DNA of 64,000 nt from Devosia subaequoris (GCF_014197055.1 NZ_JACIEW010000001.1:372001-436000), one strand, 5' to 3'; shown: positions 35,623-44,853, counted from the stretch's first letter. Program-made: numbers and translations. The notes: generated by a model not told the origin, from the sequence alone.

Positions 35623-36103
35623 ACTGCGCGGAGACATAGAGATTCCGGGCCTTTAGCGCAACCCCGTTTTTGAAGTGGGTGTGAACAAACCAGAACAAAA
35701 TGGGTCTGAATTGCAGGGCGCGGGACAAAAAGTCCCACGGGTATAGGCGTGTCATTCCCGGTTCGTTCCACGCAGTTGGAACAAGCGTCGGTTACGGATG
35801 CGTGCGAAAGTTGGCGTGGCCTCAACCGCTCGGCATGTAGAGCAGAAAGGCTGGCTTGGCGCCAAAGCCCCGAAGAATCATACTGGTATCCACAAATTGT
35901 CCGCAATTCGCCCCAGCCCGGCTCACCGCCGACGCGATTGTTGTCAACTTACGCCATCAATGGGCAGCAGATCGAGAAATTGGTCGATCGAAGCGGTTCG
36001 CGCCAGCGTTTGAAGGCCCCTTTTCAAACCGCAAGGTCAAGAAGGAAAACCACAACTGCGCCTATATGTCCCTTGCGCTGAGCGGAATTAATAAGGCCCG
36101 TCC
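35623..36103. other. Region between tRNA-Pro and AKR remnant, no recognisable gene
   Basis: About 480 bp with several short frames but none with a ribosome site and a family match. One open frame ends at 36107 (residues include NLRHQWAADREIGRSKRF), but I cannot assign it. Given the decayed gene next to it and a tRNA 3' side nearby, this may be degraded coding or integrated sequence. Confidence 0.4.
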
Positions 36104-36600
36104 ATGAAAAACAACGAAGTGCCCACGAGCGATCTCAAGGTGTCCAGCGTCAGGTTAATGCGCGTTGCCAAGATGGACAATGCTGAAATCCGCGACCTGT
36201 ACGATACCGCCCGCGATGTCGACATTCACCGTCTTCGACCATACCTACGTCTATGGCGGCGAGCGCCATCGATGCGAAGAGCGCTTCGGCGAGGCGGTGA
36301 CACTTTCGCCTACCGAGCGCGAAGCGATCTTCATTCAGAGCACGGCCGGCATCCGACACGGCAGGTTCGATTTTTCCCGCGACCACATCCTCAAGACCTT
36401 CGACGAATCCTTGGCGGCCAGACTGATTATCTCGACGCCTTGCTGCTGCATCGCCCAGACGCGCTGGTCAGTCCGAGGAGGTCGTCGAGCTATCGACAAT
36501 CTCGAAGCATCCGGCAAGGTTTGCGGCGGGCACGGAGGTCAAACTGACGCGCGAAGGATGGTACAGCCTGTTCGGGGCTGCCGGTCACATCGTCCCCTGA
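36104..36600 (+). pseudogene. Decayed aldo/keto reductase (YdhF type)
   Basis: Pieces of one aldo/keto reductase occur in different frames. One frame reads TVFDHTYVYGGERHRCEERFGEA then FDFSRDHILKTFDESL, matching the cofactor/catalytic Asp-Tyr region. A second frame gives TDYLDALLLHRPDAL, the region after the catalytic His. A third segment reads LTREGWYSLFGAAGHIVP before the stop, which matches the family C-terminus. The family is about 300 residues; only about 165 codons remain, so there are at least two frameshifts and an internal deletion of roughly 130 codons. It lies beside the sugar cluster and may have belonged to it. Confidence 0.8.
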
Positions 36601-36650
36601 TCACGCGCCCTCGGTGGGTTGTCCTCTGACGATCGACCAAGGGACCGTTA

Positions 36651-37547
36651 TCAGCTGCTGATTGGGTATGAAACGAAGGCCAGCCGCTGGCTGTCCGGCG
36701 CCCAGGAATTGACATTGATGGTCCCCTGCCCGCCGAAGAAGCGCGCTAACACGCTGTGGTCGCCACCATCCGGAGCCATCAGTCGCAACTCGACATCCTT
36801 GTCCGGCGGATGCCCGACCGTGCCTTCAGGATAGCTGAGATAAACCAGGTGCTGTCCATCGGGCGAGATGTGCGGAAACCAGTTAACCCGACTGTCGAAG
36901 GTCAACTGCTCGAGGCCGCTGCCATCGTCAGACTTTATGCGGAAAATCTGTGCATGCCCGGGCTGAGATGCCGCCAGTTCGGAATTGAAATAGAGCCAGA
37001 CGCCATCCGGTGAATATTCGGGGCCGTCGTTTGGCACTTTCACATTGGTGATCCGCTCGTCGGGACCGCCTACCGCAGGGATGGTGAAGATATTGACCAT
37101 TCGTTCGCCGGCAGGACTTTCAACAGCGACGTAGGACAAGGTCTCACCATCCGGCGAGATGCCGTGCAGGTAGTAGTGATGCGGGGTTGCGTGTTCGTTT
37201 GATACTCGGCGCGGCGTCCCGCCCACGAGCGGCACCGCGTAAAGGTGACCATCATCGGAGCTCACATAAGCGGTCGATCCGTCCGGCGAGAGCACATGGT
37301 CATTGTTGAGATCGGCCAGATCGCCGGTATCGATGAGTTCCGGCTGGCCACCCGTGACAGCAATACGGAATAGTTTGCCGCCGGCATTGAACACCAGCCA
37401 GTTTCCGTCCGGCGTCCAGTTTGGCGCTTCGATCACTTCGTCGGCGGTGAAGATCACCTGCTGATTGCCGTCCAAGTCAATGATTGTCAGCTCTGCGGAT
37501 TGGTCTTGGCCGAGGCTGCGACCGCGGCGAGGAAACTTGAAGCTCAT
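36651..37547 (-). CDS. TolB-like beta-propeller (PD40 repeat) protein
   Basis: The 298-residue protein consists of WD40-like PD40 repeats, seen as PNWTPDGNWLVFN, VLSPDGSTAYVSS, GISPDGETLSYVA, EYSPDGVWLYFNS, HISPDGQHLVYLS and SWAPDSQRLAFVS, six or more blades. There is no signal peptide, so it appears cytoplasmic, unlike TolB. Similar proteins occur in sugar-utilisation loci of Rhizobiales, some related to oligogalacturonate-lyase-like propellers; catalysis here is unproven. It is the last gene of the minus-strand cluster, 35 bp after the cupin gene. Confidence 0.75.
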   Translation of the reverse strand: MSFKFPRRGRSLGQDQSAELTIIDLDGNQQVIFTADEVIEAPNWTPDGNWLVFNAGGKLFRIAVTGGQPELIDTGDLADLNNDHVLSPDGSTAYVSSDDGHLYAVPLVGGTPRRVSNEHATPHHYYLHGISPDGETLSYVAVESPAGERMVNIFTIPAVGGPDERITNVKVPNDGPEYSPDGVWLYFNSELAASQPGHAQIFRIKSDDGSGLEQLTFDSRVNWFPHISPDGQHLVYLSYPEGTVGHPPDKDVELRLMAPDGGDHSVLARFFGGQGTINVNSWAPDSQRLAFVSYPISS

Positions 37548-37582
37548 GCTATATCCTGAGTGGATGATGCCGTTGATGCGGA

Positions 37583-38143
37583 TTAGACCGGGTCAAGGCC
37601 ATCGCGGAAATCGTTGAGGGCAGCATCGACCGAAGAGGGCGCGTCAATCCACTCCTGCAAAGGCTTTCCGAATACCGGGTCTCGCTCAGGAATAGGCAGC
37701 ATCATGATGCGCTTCGCAGCTGCGCGGCGGGTTTCTTCGGTGATGTGGTTCTCCTGGATATTGTCCCAGTCGCGCCCATCGGGGTAGCCGCCCACAACCA
37801 TGACATCGTCAGACTGATCGACCATGGCATGTGACACTCCAGCGGGCATCAGCACGACATCGCCAGCCGAGAATTTCAGACGCTGCCCGCCCTTGCCGAA
37901 CAGGTCAAGCACCATCCAGCCAGCCGCCACACCCAGACATTCATGTGTGGTGGAATGGAAGTGCGGATAGTTGTAGATGCCCGGATAGCGCCAATTATTC
38001 AGCCAGCCACAGGCGCGGAAGCGCGCGCGCACCGCCTCTTCGCCACCACCTTCGACGCCATTGCGATAAACCAGAAGCGGAAAACGGCTGTTGGGCAGCA
38101 TGCCACTGGGTTTGGACCAATGGGATTCTGTAGAATGGACCAT
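37583..38143 (-). CDS. YjlB-type cupin
   Basis: The 186-residue protein starts at the ATG at 38143, with AGGAGGA directly upstream. It matches the YjlB cupin group: HFHSTTHECLGV with metal-binding His residues and LMPAGVSHAMV with a later His, then VGGYPDGRDWDN. The function of the group is not established. Overall placement between a sugar isomerase and a propeller gene implies a role in handling the imported sugar. Confidence 0.8.
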   Translation of the reverse strand: MVHSTESHWSKPSGMLPNSRFPLLVYRNGVEGGGEEAVRARFRACGWLNNWRYPGIYNYPHFHSTTHECLGVAAGWMVLDLFGKGGQRLKFSAGDVVLMPAGVSHAMVDQSDDVMVVGGYPDGRDWDNIQENHITEETRRAAAKRIMMLPIPERDPVFGKPLQEWIDAPSSVDAALNDFRDGLDPV

Positions 38144-38191
38144 GTTGTCCTCCTCTTTCGGCGACACGCCGGTTCCAGCCAAATGTGGTGG

Positions 38192-38950
38192 CTACAGCCC
38201 CAACACCTTGAGGTGCTCGATAGAGCGGCGCGCGAAGGCCTGCCAGTCACTGGGGTTGTCGTGTTCGGTAACTATATGATCGGCTCTGGTCTTGCGGAAC
38301 AGCGGGACCAGCGCCGTCCAGTCGATTATGCCATCACCCGTGGCGGTCCAGCCATCATCCTCTTTGGTGCCAAGCGGAGCGGTGTCCTTGGTCTGGATGA
38401 CGACGATCCGGTCGGCAAACTTCTCCAACTCCACGGCAGGGTCCGCACCGGCGCGCACGATCCACCCGCAGTCAATCTCGAATTTCACATCTGAGCCGCC
38501 AGCATCGAAGATATGATCGATAGGACGCGATCCATCCTCAAGCGGCACAAACTCGAAATCGTGATTGTGCCAGGCCACTTGCAGGCCATGCCTGGCAGCC
38601 GCCTCGGCGCCGCGTGCCAGCTTTTCTCCAAGTCCGCGCCAGTAGGCGACGGTCGGCTCACGCTCTTCGGCGGTGACATAGGGCGGGATCAGGTAGGTGG
38701 CGCCCAATGTCTGGGCGATCTCGATGAACCTGTCCGGTTCATTGACCAGGCCGGACAATGGCATGTGGAAGCCATAACAACCCAGCCCTGCATCATCGAG
38801 CCGTCGCCGGAACAGCGCTGGGTTTTCTTCATAGGCAGGCAGCCACGGCTCGATGGCATCGTAGCCCATGTCCTTGAGAATGGGGAGCTGGTCGGCCAGC
38901 GGCGGAAAGTTGCGTGATGAATAGAGCTGATAGGCTTTGCGGTAGGTCAT
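38192..38950 (-). CDS. Sugar phosphate isomerase/epimerase (TIM barrel)
   Basis: The 252-residue protein has the xylose-isomerase-like TIM-barrel fold. Metal-site candidates include WHNHDFEF, FEIDCGWI and IQTKDT, with a final Glu in VTEHDN. Members include inosose dehydratase/isomerases and, as recognised more recently, 3-keto-glycoside-cleaving enzymes. The substrate is not evident. It is 48 bp upstream of the cupin gene and should act on the sugar brought in by the neighbouring ABC transporter. Confidence 0.85.
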   Translation of the reverse strand: MTYRKAYQLYSSRNFPPLADQLPILKDMGYDAIEPWLPAYEENPALFRRRLDDAGLGCYGFHMPLSGLVNEPDRFIEIAQTLGATYLIPPYVTAEEREPTVAYWRGLGEKLARGAEAAARHGLQVAWHNHDFEFVPLEDGSRPIDHIFDAGGSDVKFEIDCGWIVRAGADPAVELEKFADRIVVIQTKDTAPLGTKEDDGWTATGDGIIDWTALVPLFRKTRADHIVTEHDNPSDWQAFARRSIEHLKVLGL

Positions 38951-39005
38951 CGAATAATCCGGTAGATTGAGAGGCGCCGCCTTCGCGCAGCGCGCTCAGC
39001 GCAGA

Positions 39006-39485
39006 TCAGGGCTGGGCTTCTTTGTCTTTGTCGAATTCGAGCAATTCGATCATCACGCCCAGATCCTTGACCGTGTCGTAGTAGGCGTAGCGACCATGGC
39101 TGCCATCGAACTCGCCCCGCTGCAGCAGCTTGTGGCCCTTTGACTCCAGATAGGCATCGCGCTTGGTCAGATTCCTGGTGCGGAACGCGATATGGTGACA
39201 GCCGGGACCTTTCTCTTCGAGCAGATCGCGCCATGCGCTTTTTTCCGGACCAGGTTGGAGAAACTCGACATCGATGTTGCCGAACTTGAACATCATGATC
39301 CGGCAGCCGACCTCGGCTGACTGGCCATTGTAGATGGCCTTGGCTTCCTCCGGTTCGGCCGCCCTGCCCTCCTGGGGCATAGGTTTTCCGGTGAGGTCCG
39401 AGAACCACTGGGCCGATTTGACCACATCGTCGGTGACGAAGCAGATCTGCATCACTTCGTCTTCATCAAGCAGGCGCTTGTCCAT
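39006..39485 (-). CDS. VOC family protein of the sugar cluster
   Basis: The 159-residue protein from the ATG at 39485 shows VOC repeats: VMQICFVTDDVVKSAQWFSD and HHIAFRTRNLTKRDAYLE, ending in VMIELLEFD. The metal ligands expected are Gln/His in the first repeat and His plus Glu in the second. Longer starts would enter the hairpin downstream of the binding-protein gene. Role in the pathway, perhaps an epimerase or ring-opening step, is unknown. Confidence 0.8.
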   Translation of the reverse strand: MDKRLLDEDEVMQICFVTDDVVKSAQWFSDLTGKPMPQEGRAAEPEEAKAIYNGQSAEVGCRIMMFKFGNIDVEFLQPGPEKSAWRDLLEEKGPGCHHIAFRTRNLTKRDAYLESKGHKLLQRGEFDGSHGRYAYYDTVKDLGVMIELLEFDKDKEAQP

Positions 39486-39516
39486 GTTCGTTTTCCGTTG
39501 CGTTGGCGGGTGCCGG

Positions 39517-39546
39517 GCGGCCCGGAGCCCAAAGGCTCCGGGTCGC
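39517..39546 (-). terminator. Intercistronic hairpin after the sugar-binding protein gene
   Basis: A 13-bp stem (39517-39529 with 39534-39546, one G-T pair) with a CAAA loop lies 27 bp after the binding-protein stop. It has no T tract, so it probably protects the abundant upstream mRNA or attenuates downstream genes. Confidence 0.6.
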
Positions 39547-39573
39547 CAGACGTCGCTGGGAGGGAAGTAGGCG

Positions 39574-40812
39574 TTAGCCCAGGATGGTTTCGTAGCTGTC
39601 CTGGATCTGCGCAATGGCGTCGTCCACGCTCATGGACGGGTCGCTCCAGAAGTTGAACACGACATCCCAGAGCGAGTTCTGCCAGTCGGCGTCGACAGTC
39701 GAATGCGGGTTCGGCACTTGATGGTCCGCGTCTTCGAGAATGCGGAGCACTTCGACCGAGCAGGCGTCCAACACTTCGGAGGGTGCATCGAGCCGGGTCG
39801 GAGTCGAGCCCTTGGCGCTGGCGAAGTCGGCCTGTACCTGGGGGTCGGCAACGACTGCGGCGAAGTCGAGTTCAGCCGCGTCCACTTCATCTGGCTGACC
39901 GCCCAGAATGCCCCAGCTGTCAACGGTGACCGGCACAGCCTTGGCGCCCGGAATCTGGATACAGCCGAAATCGGTCCCGGCAGTCTTGCCGGCCGCGTTC
40001 CATTCACCCTTCATCCAGTCGCCATGGATCTGCATCAGGGCCTGGCCAGTGATCACCATGTTGGTAGTCACATTCCATTCGCGGTTGGCCGAGCCTTCAT
40101 CGGCCTCTTGTTGGAAGCGGCGCAGCGTTTCGAGCAGCGTCCGCATTTCGTCGCTGTCGAGAACCGATGGATCTGGTTCGCCGCCATAAATGGCGTTGTA
40201 GAATTCGGGGCCACCGGTGGCTGCGGCCAGGGCATGCACCAGATAGCCGACCTGCCACTGCTGGCCGCCAATCGCGACCGGGATATAGCCCGCGTCACGC
40301 ACCTTCTGGAAATCGGCGAACATGGCATCAAGCGAGTCCCAGGCGGTCGGATCGACCCCGGCATCCGCGGCAACTTCCATGTTGTAGTAGGCCATGCCAT
40401 CGATATGGATGGCCGTGGGGATCTTCATGATCTCGCCGTCTACGGTGATCGAGCTGACCACGGAAGACGGGAAATGTTCGAGAATTCCCTGCTTCTTGAA
40501 GAACTCGGTCAGCGGCCGTGCTAGGCCAAGAGCGGCCAGATCGCGATAGACCCCGGGGCTGGATTCGAGGAACACATTGGGCGGCGTGCCGCCGGTGACC
40601 AGGTTCATCAGGTTCACGTTGGAACCGGTATTGTGCGGAATGGCAATGTCCGTCCAGGTGTGGCCCTTTGCTTCGAGGCCATCTTTGAGAACGTTAAGTG
40701 CTGCCACTTCCGGGCCCGAAGACCAATTGTGGTAGATGATGAGGTCCGTGGCATTGGCCGCGGAGCTGAGCATGAGAGCAGCGGTGACGCCACCCAGGAT
40801 CGACTTCAACAT
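39574..40812 (-). CDS. ABC sugar transporter, substrate-binding protein
   Basis: The 412-residue protein has a signal peptide ending near SSAANA and begins TDLIIYHNWSSGPEV in mature form, a family-1 carbohydrate-binding protein. Similarity in style is to glucose/mannose-type (GtsA-like) binders. GGGAGG precedes the ATG. It lies after the permeases and ATPase in the transcription order, which is unusual because binding-protein genes generally come first. The ligand cannot be named. Confidence 0.93.
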   Translation of the reverse strand: MLKSILGGVTAALMLSSAANATDLIIYHNWSSGPEVAALNVLKDGLEAKGHTWTDIAIPHNTGSNVNLMNLVTGGTPPNVFLESSPGVYRDLAALGLARPLTEFFKKQGILEHFPSSVVSSITVDGEIMKIPTAIHIDGMAYYNMEVAADAGVDPTAWDSLDAMFADFQKVRDAGYIPVAIGGQQWQVGYLVHALAAATGGPEFYNAIYGGEPDPSVLDSDEMRTLLETLRRFQQEADEGSANREWNVTTNMVITGQALMQIHGDWMKGEWNAAGKTAGTDFGCIQIPGAKAVPVTVDSWGILGGQPDEVDAAELDFAAVVADPQVQADFASAKGSTPTRLDAPSEVLDACSVEVLRILEDADHQVPNPHSTVDADWQNSLWDVVFNFWSDPSMSVDDAIAQIQDSYETILG

Positions 40813-40838
40813 CTTGGTTTCCTCCCTAATGATGTTGG

Positions 40839-41936
40839 CTAAATCCGCCGCCCGGTCTGGGCGTCGAAAAGGTTGACCTTGCCGGACATGAACTGCACCG
40901 GCACGGTGCTACCGACGTTGAGGCCTGCTGCGAGGTCAGGAGCGACCCGGAGCGCAAGCATTTCGTCTTCGAAGGTCAGGTATAGTGTCGCATCCGATCC
41001 AGTGCGCTCAGCCGACAGCACCGGTAAAGAGAACTGGCTCGCGCCCCCGCCAGCCGGCGCGCCGACCGTGAAATGTTCGGGGCGCATCCCCACCACAATC
41101 GGCAGCCCGTCCTTGGCCCGGCCCTGGAACGGATAGTCCGAGACATCCAGGCGCATACCGGAGGTAAACACGGCTTCGATCTTTCCCTCCTTCACGGCCA
41201 GCGTCGCGGCACGCATATTCATGGCGGGGGCACCAATGAACCCGGCGACGAACAGGTTGGCGGGATACTCATAGACTTCGTCAGGCGTTCCGAATTGCTG
41301 GATCACCCCGCCATCCATCACAGCAATCTTGGTCGCCATGGTCATGGCTTCGATCTGATCGTGCGTGACGTAAACGACGGTCGAACTCAGTTCGTCATGC
41401 AGCTTCTTGATCTCCAACCGCATCTCGGTGCGCAGCTTGGCATCGAGGTTGCTCAGCGGCTCGTCAAAGAGAAAGACATCGACCTTCTTGATGATGGCCC
41501 GACCAATGGCGACGCGCTGGCGCTGTCCACCCGAGAGCTGGGCCGGCTTGCGATCCAGTAGAGGCTCGATCTGCAGCATTCTCGCGACCCAGGCGATGCG
41601 ACGCTCGACTTCTTCGCTGGGCAGCTTGCTGGCCGCCAGCCCGAACTTGAGATTCCCCCGCACGGTCTTGGTCGGATAGAGCGCATAGGACTGGAACACC
41701 ATGGCCAGCCCGCGATCCTTGGGATCGAGCTCGGTGACATCCCTCTCGCCGATCATGATGCGGCCATCGCTGACTTCCAGCAGGCCGGCCAGCAGGTTGA
41801 GCAAGGTGGTCTTGCCGCAACCGGATGGCCCGAGCAGCACCAGGAAATCACCGTCCTCGATGGAAAGGTTCAGGTCGTCCAGCACGGTGACCGCGCCATA
41901 ACGCTTGACGATATGCTCGAAACTGACGGCAGGCAT
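40839..41936 (-). CDS. ABC sugar transporter, ATP-binding protein (UgpC/MsmK type)
   Basis: The 365-residue protein has Walker A GPSGCGKTT, signature [14 protein letters not shown], Walker [14 protein letters not shown] and the H-loop VTHDQ, followed by the C-terminal OB/TOBE regulatory domain with VGMRPEHF. The reading frame stays open upstream into the permease region but the true start is the ATG at 41936, 5 bp after the permease stop. It energises uptake by the two adjacent permeases. Confidence 0.95.
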   Translation of the reverse strand: MPAVSFEHIVKRYGAVTVLDDLNLSIEDGDFLVLLGPSGCGKTTLLNLLAGLLEVSDGRIMIGERDVTELDPKDRGLAMVFQSYALYPTKTVRGNLKFGLAASKLPSEEVERRIAWVARMLQIEPLLDRKPAQLSGGQRQRVAIGRAIIKKVDVFLFDEPLSNLDAKLRTEMRLEIKKLHDELSSTVVYVTHDQIEAMTMATKIAVMDGGVIQQFGTPDEVYEYPANLFVAGFIGAPAMNMRAATLAVKEGKIEAVFTSGMRLDVSDYPFQGRAKDGLPIVVGMRPEHFTVGAPAGGGASQFSLPVLSAERTGSDATLYLTFEDEMLALRVAPDLAAGLNVGSTVPVQFMSGKVNLFDAQTGRRI

Positions 41937-41941
41937 TGGCA

Positions 41942-42877
41942 CTAACCCTTGATGGCGCCGGCGGTCACGCCCTGGACGAAGAGCTTGCCGACGAGGAAAT
42001 AGACGACGAGAGGCGGAATGGCCGTGAGCAGCGCTGCCGCCATGTTGTGGGCATAGTTGGTCGTGCCCGTGGAAATGGTGATCAGATTGGCCAGATTGAC
42101 AGTCATGGGCTGGCCGGTAAGGCCGCCGAAGGTCACCCCGATCAGGTAATCGTTCCAAATATTGGTGATCTGCAGGATCAGCACCACGATCAGGATATTG
42201 CCGCTCATGGGCACGATGATCTCGAAGAAGATGCGCCAGAACGAGCCCGAGTCCATCATCGCCGCCGACATGATCTCGGTGGGAATATCCTTGTAGTAAT
42301 TGCGGAAGATCAGCGTCAGCACCGGCATGGCCAGCACGGCATGGATCACCGCAACCGCCCAGAGCGTGCCGTAGATCTTGGTGGTCGTGGTCATCACGAT
42401 CAGCGGATACATGATGATCTGGAAGGGCACGAAGGCGCAGATGAACAGCAGGAACAGGAAGCCCCCGGCCCAGCGCACATTCCACAAGGCCAGGGCAAAC
42501 CCGGTGACCATGGCCAGCGAAATCGACAGGATCAGCGAAGGAAAGAGAATCGAGACCGAATTCCAGAAGCCGACCTTGAGACCGTCGCACTTGATGCCCG
42601 AACAGGCATGGTTCCAGGCGTGATCCCAGGCTTCCAGCGTCCAGATATGGGGCAGCGTGAAGATCGCGCCTTCGCGGATCTGATCCATGGTCTTGAACGA
42701 GGTGACCACCACCACATAAAGCGGCACACAGAAGAACAGGGCACAGATGGTCAGGAAGACCAGAACTGCAATGGAGCGCGGGGTGATACCCTTTTTCTTG
42801 CGTACGAAATAGGGCGCCCGGGTCACCGGCACTTCGCCGGCGATAGCCGCACGTTCGGAAACGGAAACTTGGCTCAT
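41942..42877 (-). CDS. ABC sugar transporter permease (MalG type)
   Basis: The 311-residue protein has six membrane helices and the coupling EAA-like loop SAAMMDSGSFWRIFFEIIVPMS. I chose the ATG at 42877, which overlaps the upstream permease stop (ATGA), with GGAGG 8 bp upstream. It forms the membrane pore with its partner. The EAA loop has Met-Asp-Ser-Gly in place of the common xDGA. Confidence 0.93.
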   Translation of the reverse strand: MSQVSVSERAAIAGEVPVTRAPYFVRKKKGITPRSIAVLVFLTICALFFCVPLYVVVVTSFKTMDQIREGAIFTLPHIWTLEAWDHAWNHACSGIKCDGLKVGFWNSVSILFPSLILSISLAMVTGFALALWNVRWAGGFLFLLFICAFVPFQIIMYPLIVMTTTTKIYGTLWAVAVIHAVLAMPVLTLIFRNYYKDIPTEIMSAAMMDSGSFWRIFFEIIVPMSGNILIVVLILQITNIWNDYLIGVTFGGLTGQPMTVNLANLITISTGTTNYAHNMAAALLTAIPPLVVYFLVGKLFVQGVTAGAIKG

Positions 42878-43758
42878 CGGGCGGCCTCCCGCTTGCGCTG
42901 TTGCCACACGGTGAGGGCAACCAAAGGAATGAAAACGACCAGAGTGATCACCAGCATCATCACCGCTGCGGCCGAGGCGTAGCCGAGATTGGACTTGGCC
43001 GAGAGGGCGTTGATGGTGAAATAGGCCGGCACCCAGGTGCTCTGTCCCGGACCGCCATTGGTCATGGCAACGACCACGTCATAGGCCTTGATGACGCCGA
43101 GCGAGAGCAGAATGGCGCAGGTGATGAAGGTGAACTTCATCATCGGAATGATGATCTCGACATAGACCCGCCAGAGGGGTACGCCGTCGAGCTTTGCAGC
43201 GCTCCAGATCTCGGTATTAATGCCTTTAAGGCCAGCCAGCATGAGCGCCATGTAGAAGCCGGCGCTCTGCCAGACCGAAGCCAGAATGATGGCGTACATC
43301 GCCGTATCGCCTTGGGCGAGCCAGTTGAAATCCACGTCCCAACCGAGGCTGCGCAGGAAGCTCTGCGCGCCCAGCGTCGGATTGAGGATCCAGCGCCAGG
43401 CGGCGCCTGTGACGATCAGCGACACCGCCAGCGGATAAAGAAAGACCGTACGAAAGAAGCTTTCGCCGCGCTTTTCCTTGTCGATCATCGCGGCGAGAAT
43501 GAAGCCGAAGACAATGGCCAGCGCGCTGCCCAGGCCGAGCACAATCAGATTGCGGAGCGAAATCTCCCATCCGGTATCGCGAAACAGACGGTCATACTGC
43601 CGACCCCACTCGGACCAGTCGATGCCATATTCCGGCAGGCGGCGGCTGCGCGTGAATGAGAGATAGATGGTCCAGCCAATCGACCCGACAAACGCAACCG
43701 CGGTGATAACCAAGGCCGGCGTCAGGGCAAGTTGGGGCGCTATGCGGCTCCAGCGCAT
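42874..43758 (-). CDS. ABC sugar transporter permease (MalF type)
   Basis: The 294-residue protein has six membrane helices and the EAA loop SAAKLDGVPLWRVYVEIIIPMM. The ATG at 43758 was chosen for GGGAGG 7 bp upstream. It is the first gene of the minus-strand operon, divergent from the aldo/keto reductase and next to a LacI-type operator. The motif NGGPGQSTWVPAYF is typical of the family. Confidence 0.93.
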   Translation of the reverse strand: MRWSRIAPQLALTPALVITAVAFVGSIGWTIYLSFTRSRRLPEYGIDWSEWGRQYDRLFRDTGWEISLRNLIVLGLGSALAIVFGFILAAMIDKEKRGESFFRTVFLYPLAVSLIVTGAAWRWILNPTLGAQSFLRSLGWDVDFNWLAQGDTAMYAIILASVWQSAGFYMALMLAGLKGINTEIWSAAKLDGVPLWRVYVEIIIPMMKFTFITCAILLSLGVIKAYDVVVAMTNGGPGQSTWVPAYFTINALSAKSNLGYASAAAVMMLVITLVVFIPLVALTVWQQRKREAAR

Positions 43759-43815
43759 GAAGGTCCTCCCACTGACCCGGCCGCCCTGCAATCAGAGTTC
43801 TTATCCGGGTGTTGT

Positions 43816-43827
43816 ATTAGCGTTAAT
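43816..43827. promoter_or_regulatory. LacI-type operator between divergent transport and AKR operons
   Basis: ATTAGCGTTAAT is an imperfect palindrome around a central CG, as expected for LacI-family operators. It lies 58 bp upstream of the permease start, within the divergent promoter. A near match in inverted orientation (10 of 12) occurs at 44786-44797 upstream of the VOC-lacI genes. Confidence 0.5.
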
Positions 43828-43926
43828 CTAGAGGCATAATTTGCAGAACGTCAACCGGCCAATGGCAAAAATGCAGCATTTTCGCGCCGGGGCACCGATG
43901 AGCATGTTTCCTGGGAGGAATTAAGT

Positions 43927-44739
43927 TTGAAACTACATGATGTTATGCCACGCCTCGGTTTCGGGACCTATGGTCGCTGGAACGCCGAAGGCATCGAAGC
44001 CATCCTGTGCGCCCTGGAGGCCGGCTACCGTCACCTGGACACAGCGCAAACCTATGACACCGAGACCGAGGTCGGCACCGCCCTTAAACAGTCTGGACTG
44101 GCGCGTGACGAGGTGTTCCTGACCACCAAGATTTCCACCGACAATTATGGCGAAGGCCGCCTGACCCCATCCCTCGAAGAGAGCCTGGTTCGGCTGGACG
44201 TCGACCAGGTAGATCTGACGCTGCTGCACTGGCCCTCCCCCAACGGCACCCAACCCCTGGCGGAATATCTTGAGCCCCTGCTGGAGGCGCAGGATAGCGG
44301 ACTGACCCGGTTTGTTGGCGTCTCCAACTTCACCATCGCCCTGCTTGACCAAGCCCGCTCCATAGCCGGCGAGGGTCGCATCGCGACCAACCAAGTTGAA
44401 CTCAACCCATTCATCCAAAACAAGAAATTGGCTAAGTATTGCGTCGACCACGGCATCCTGGTGACATGCTATCAACCGATAGCGCATGGACGATTGGGCG
44501 ATGACGCTGTGCTGGTCGACATGGCAGAACGCTATAATTCCAGCCCCGAGCAACTCGCTCTCGCCTTTGAACTGGCCAAGGGATATGCCGCCATTCCCAC
44601 CTCAGGAAAACCGGAACGAATTGTCTCGAATTTTTCAGCACAACGCTTGCAATTGTCGCCCGAAGACATCGCACTGATCGAGACGCGAGATCGCAACCTG
44701 CGCGCCATTGCGCCCGATTGGGGCCCGGATTGGGACTGA
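43927..44739 (+). CDS. Aldo/keto reductase (diketogluconate-reductase type)
   Basis: The 270-residue protein starts at a TTG at 43927 with GGGAGG 8-9 bp upstream. The catalytic tetrad is visible as Asp in HLDTAQTYDTE with the Tyr after it, Lys in TTKIST, and His in LLHWPSPN. VGVSNFT and NQVELNPFIQ bind NADPH. It resembles 2,5-diketo-D-gluconate reductases and likely reduces a sugar or keto-sugar of this pathway. It is divergent from the transporter. Confidence 0.9.
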   Translation: MKLHDVMPRLGFGTYGRWNAEGIEAILCALEAGYRHLDTAQTYDTETEVGTALKQSGLARDEVFLTTKISTDNYGEGRLTPSLEESLVRLDVDQVDLTLLHWPSPNGTQPLAEYLEPLLEAQDSGLTRFVGVSNFTIALLDQARSIAGEGRIATNQVELNPFIQNKKLAKYCVDHGILVTCYQPIAHGRLGDDAVLVDMAERYNSSPEQLALAFELAKGYAAIPTSGKPERIVSNFSAQRLQLSPEDIALIETRDRNLRAIAPDWGPDWD

Positions 44740-44785
44740 GCCGGCCAAGTTGACAGTATCGGCGCAAACTGCCATGACGCAGCGT

Positions 44786-44797
44786 ATTAACGATCAT
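44786..44797. promoter_or_regulatory. Second LacI-type operator candidate, upstream of VOC-lacI
   Basis: ATTAACGATCAT matches the reverse complement of the 43816-43827 site at 10 of 12 positions with the same central CG. It lies 57 bp before the VOC start, so the LacI regulator may also control its own expression. Confidence 0.4.
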
Positions 44798-44853
44798 ACA
44801 ACGTCAGCGAGGCTGACCTTGTTCACAGCAGCCCAAAGGGCCAGGAGGATATT

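Noticed and set aside
36104..36547. Apparent intact 147-residue ORF in the AKR remnant
   Set aside because: Only parts of it match the family; conserved blocks continue in other frames, so it is a pseudogene frame.
40839..42920. 693-residue reading of the sugar ATPase with a long N-terminal extension
   Set aside because: The extension is the permease gene in the wrong frame; the real ATPase starts at 41936.
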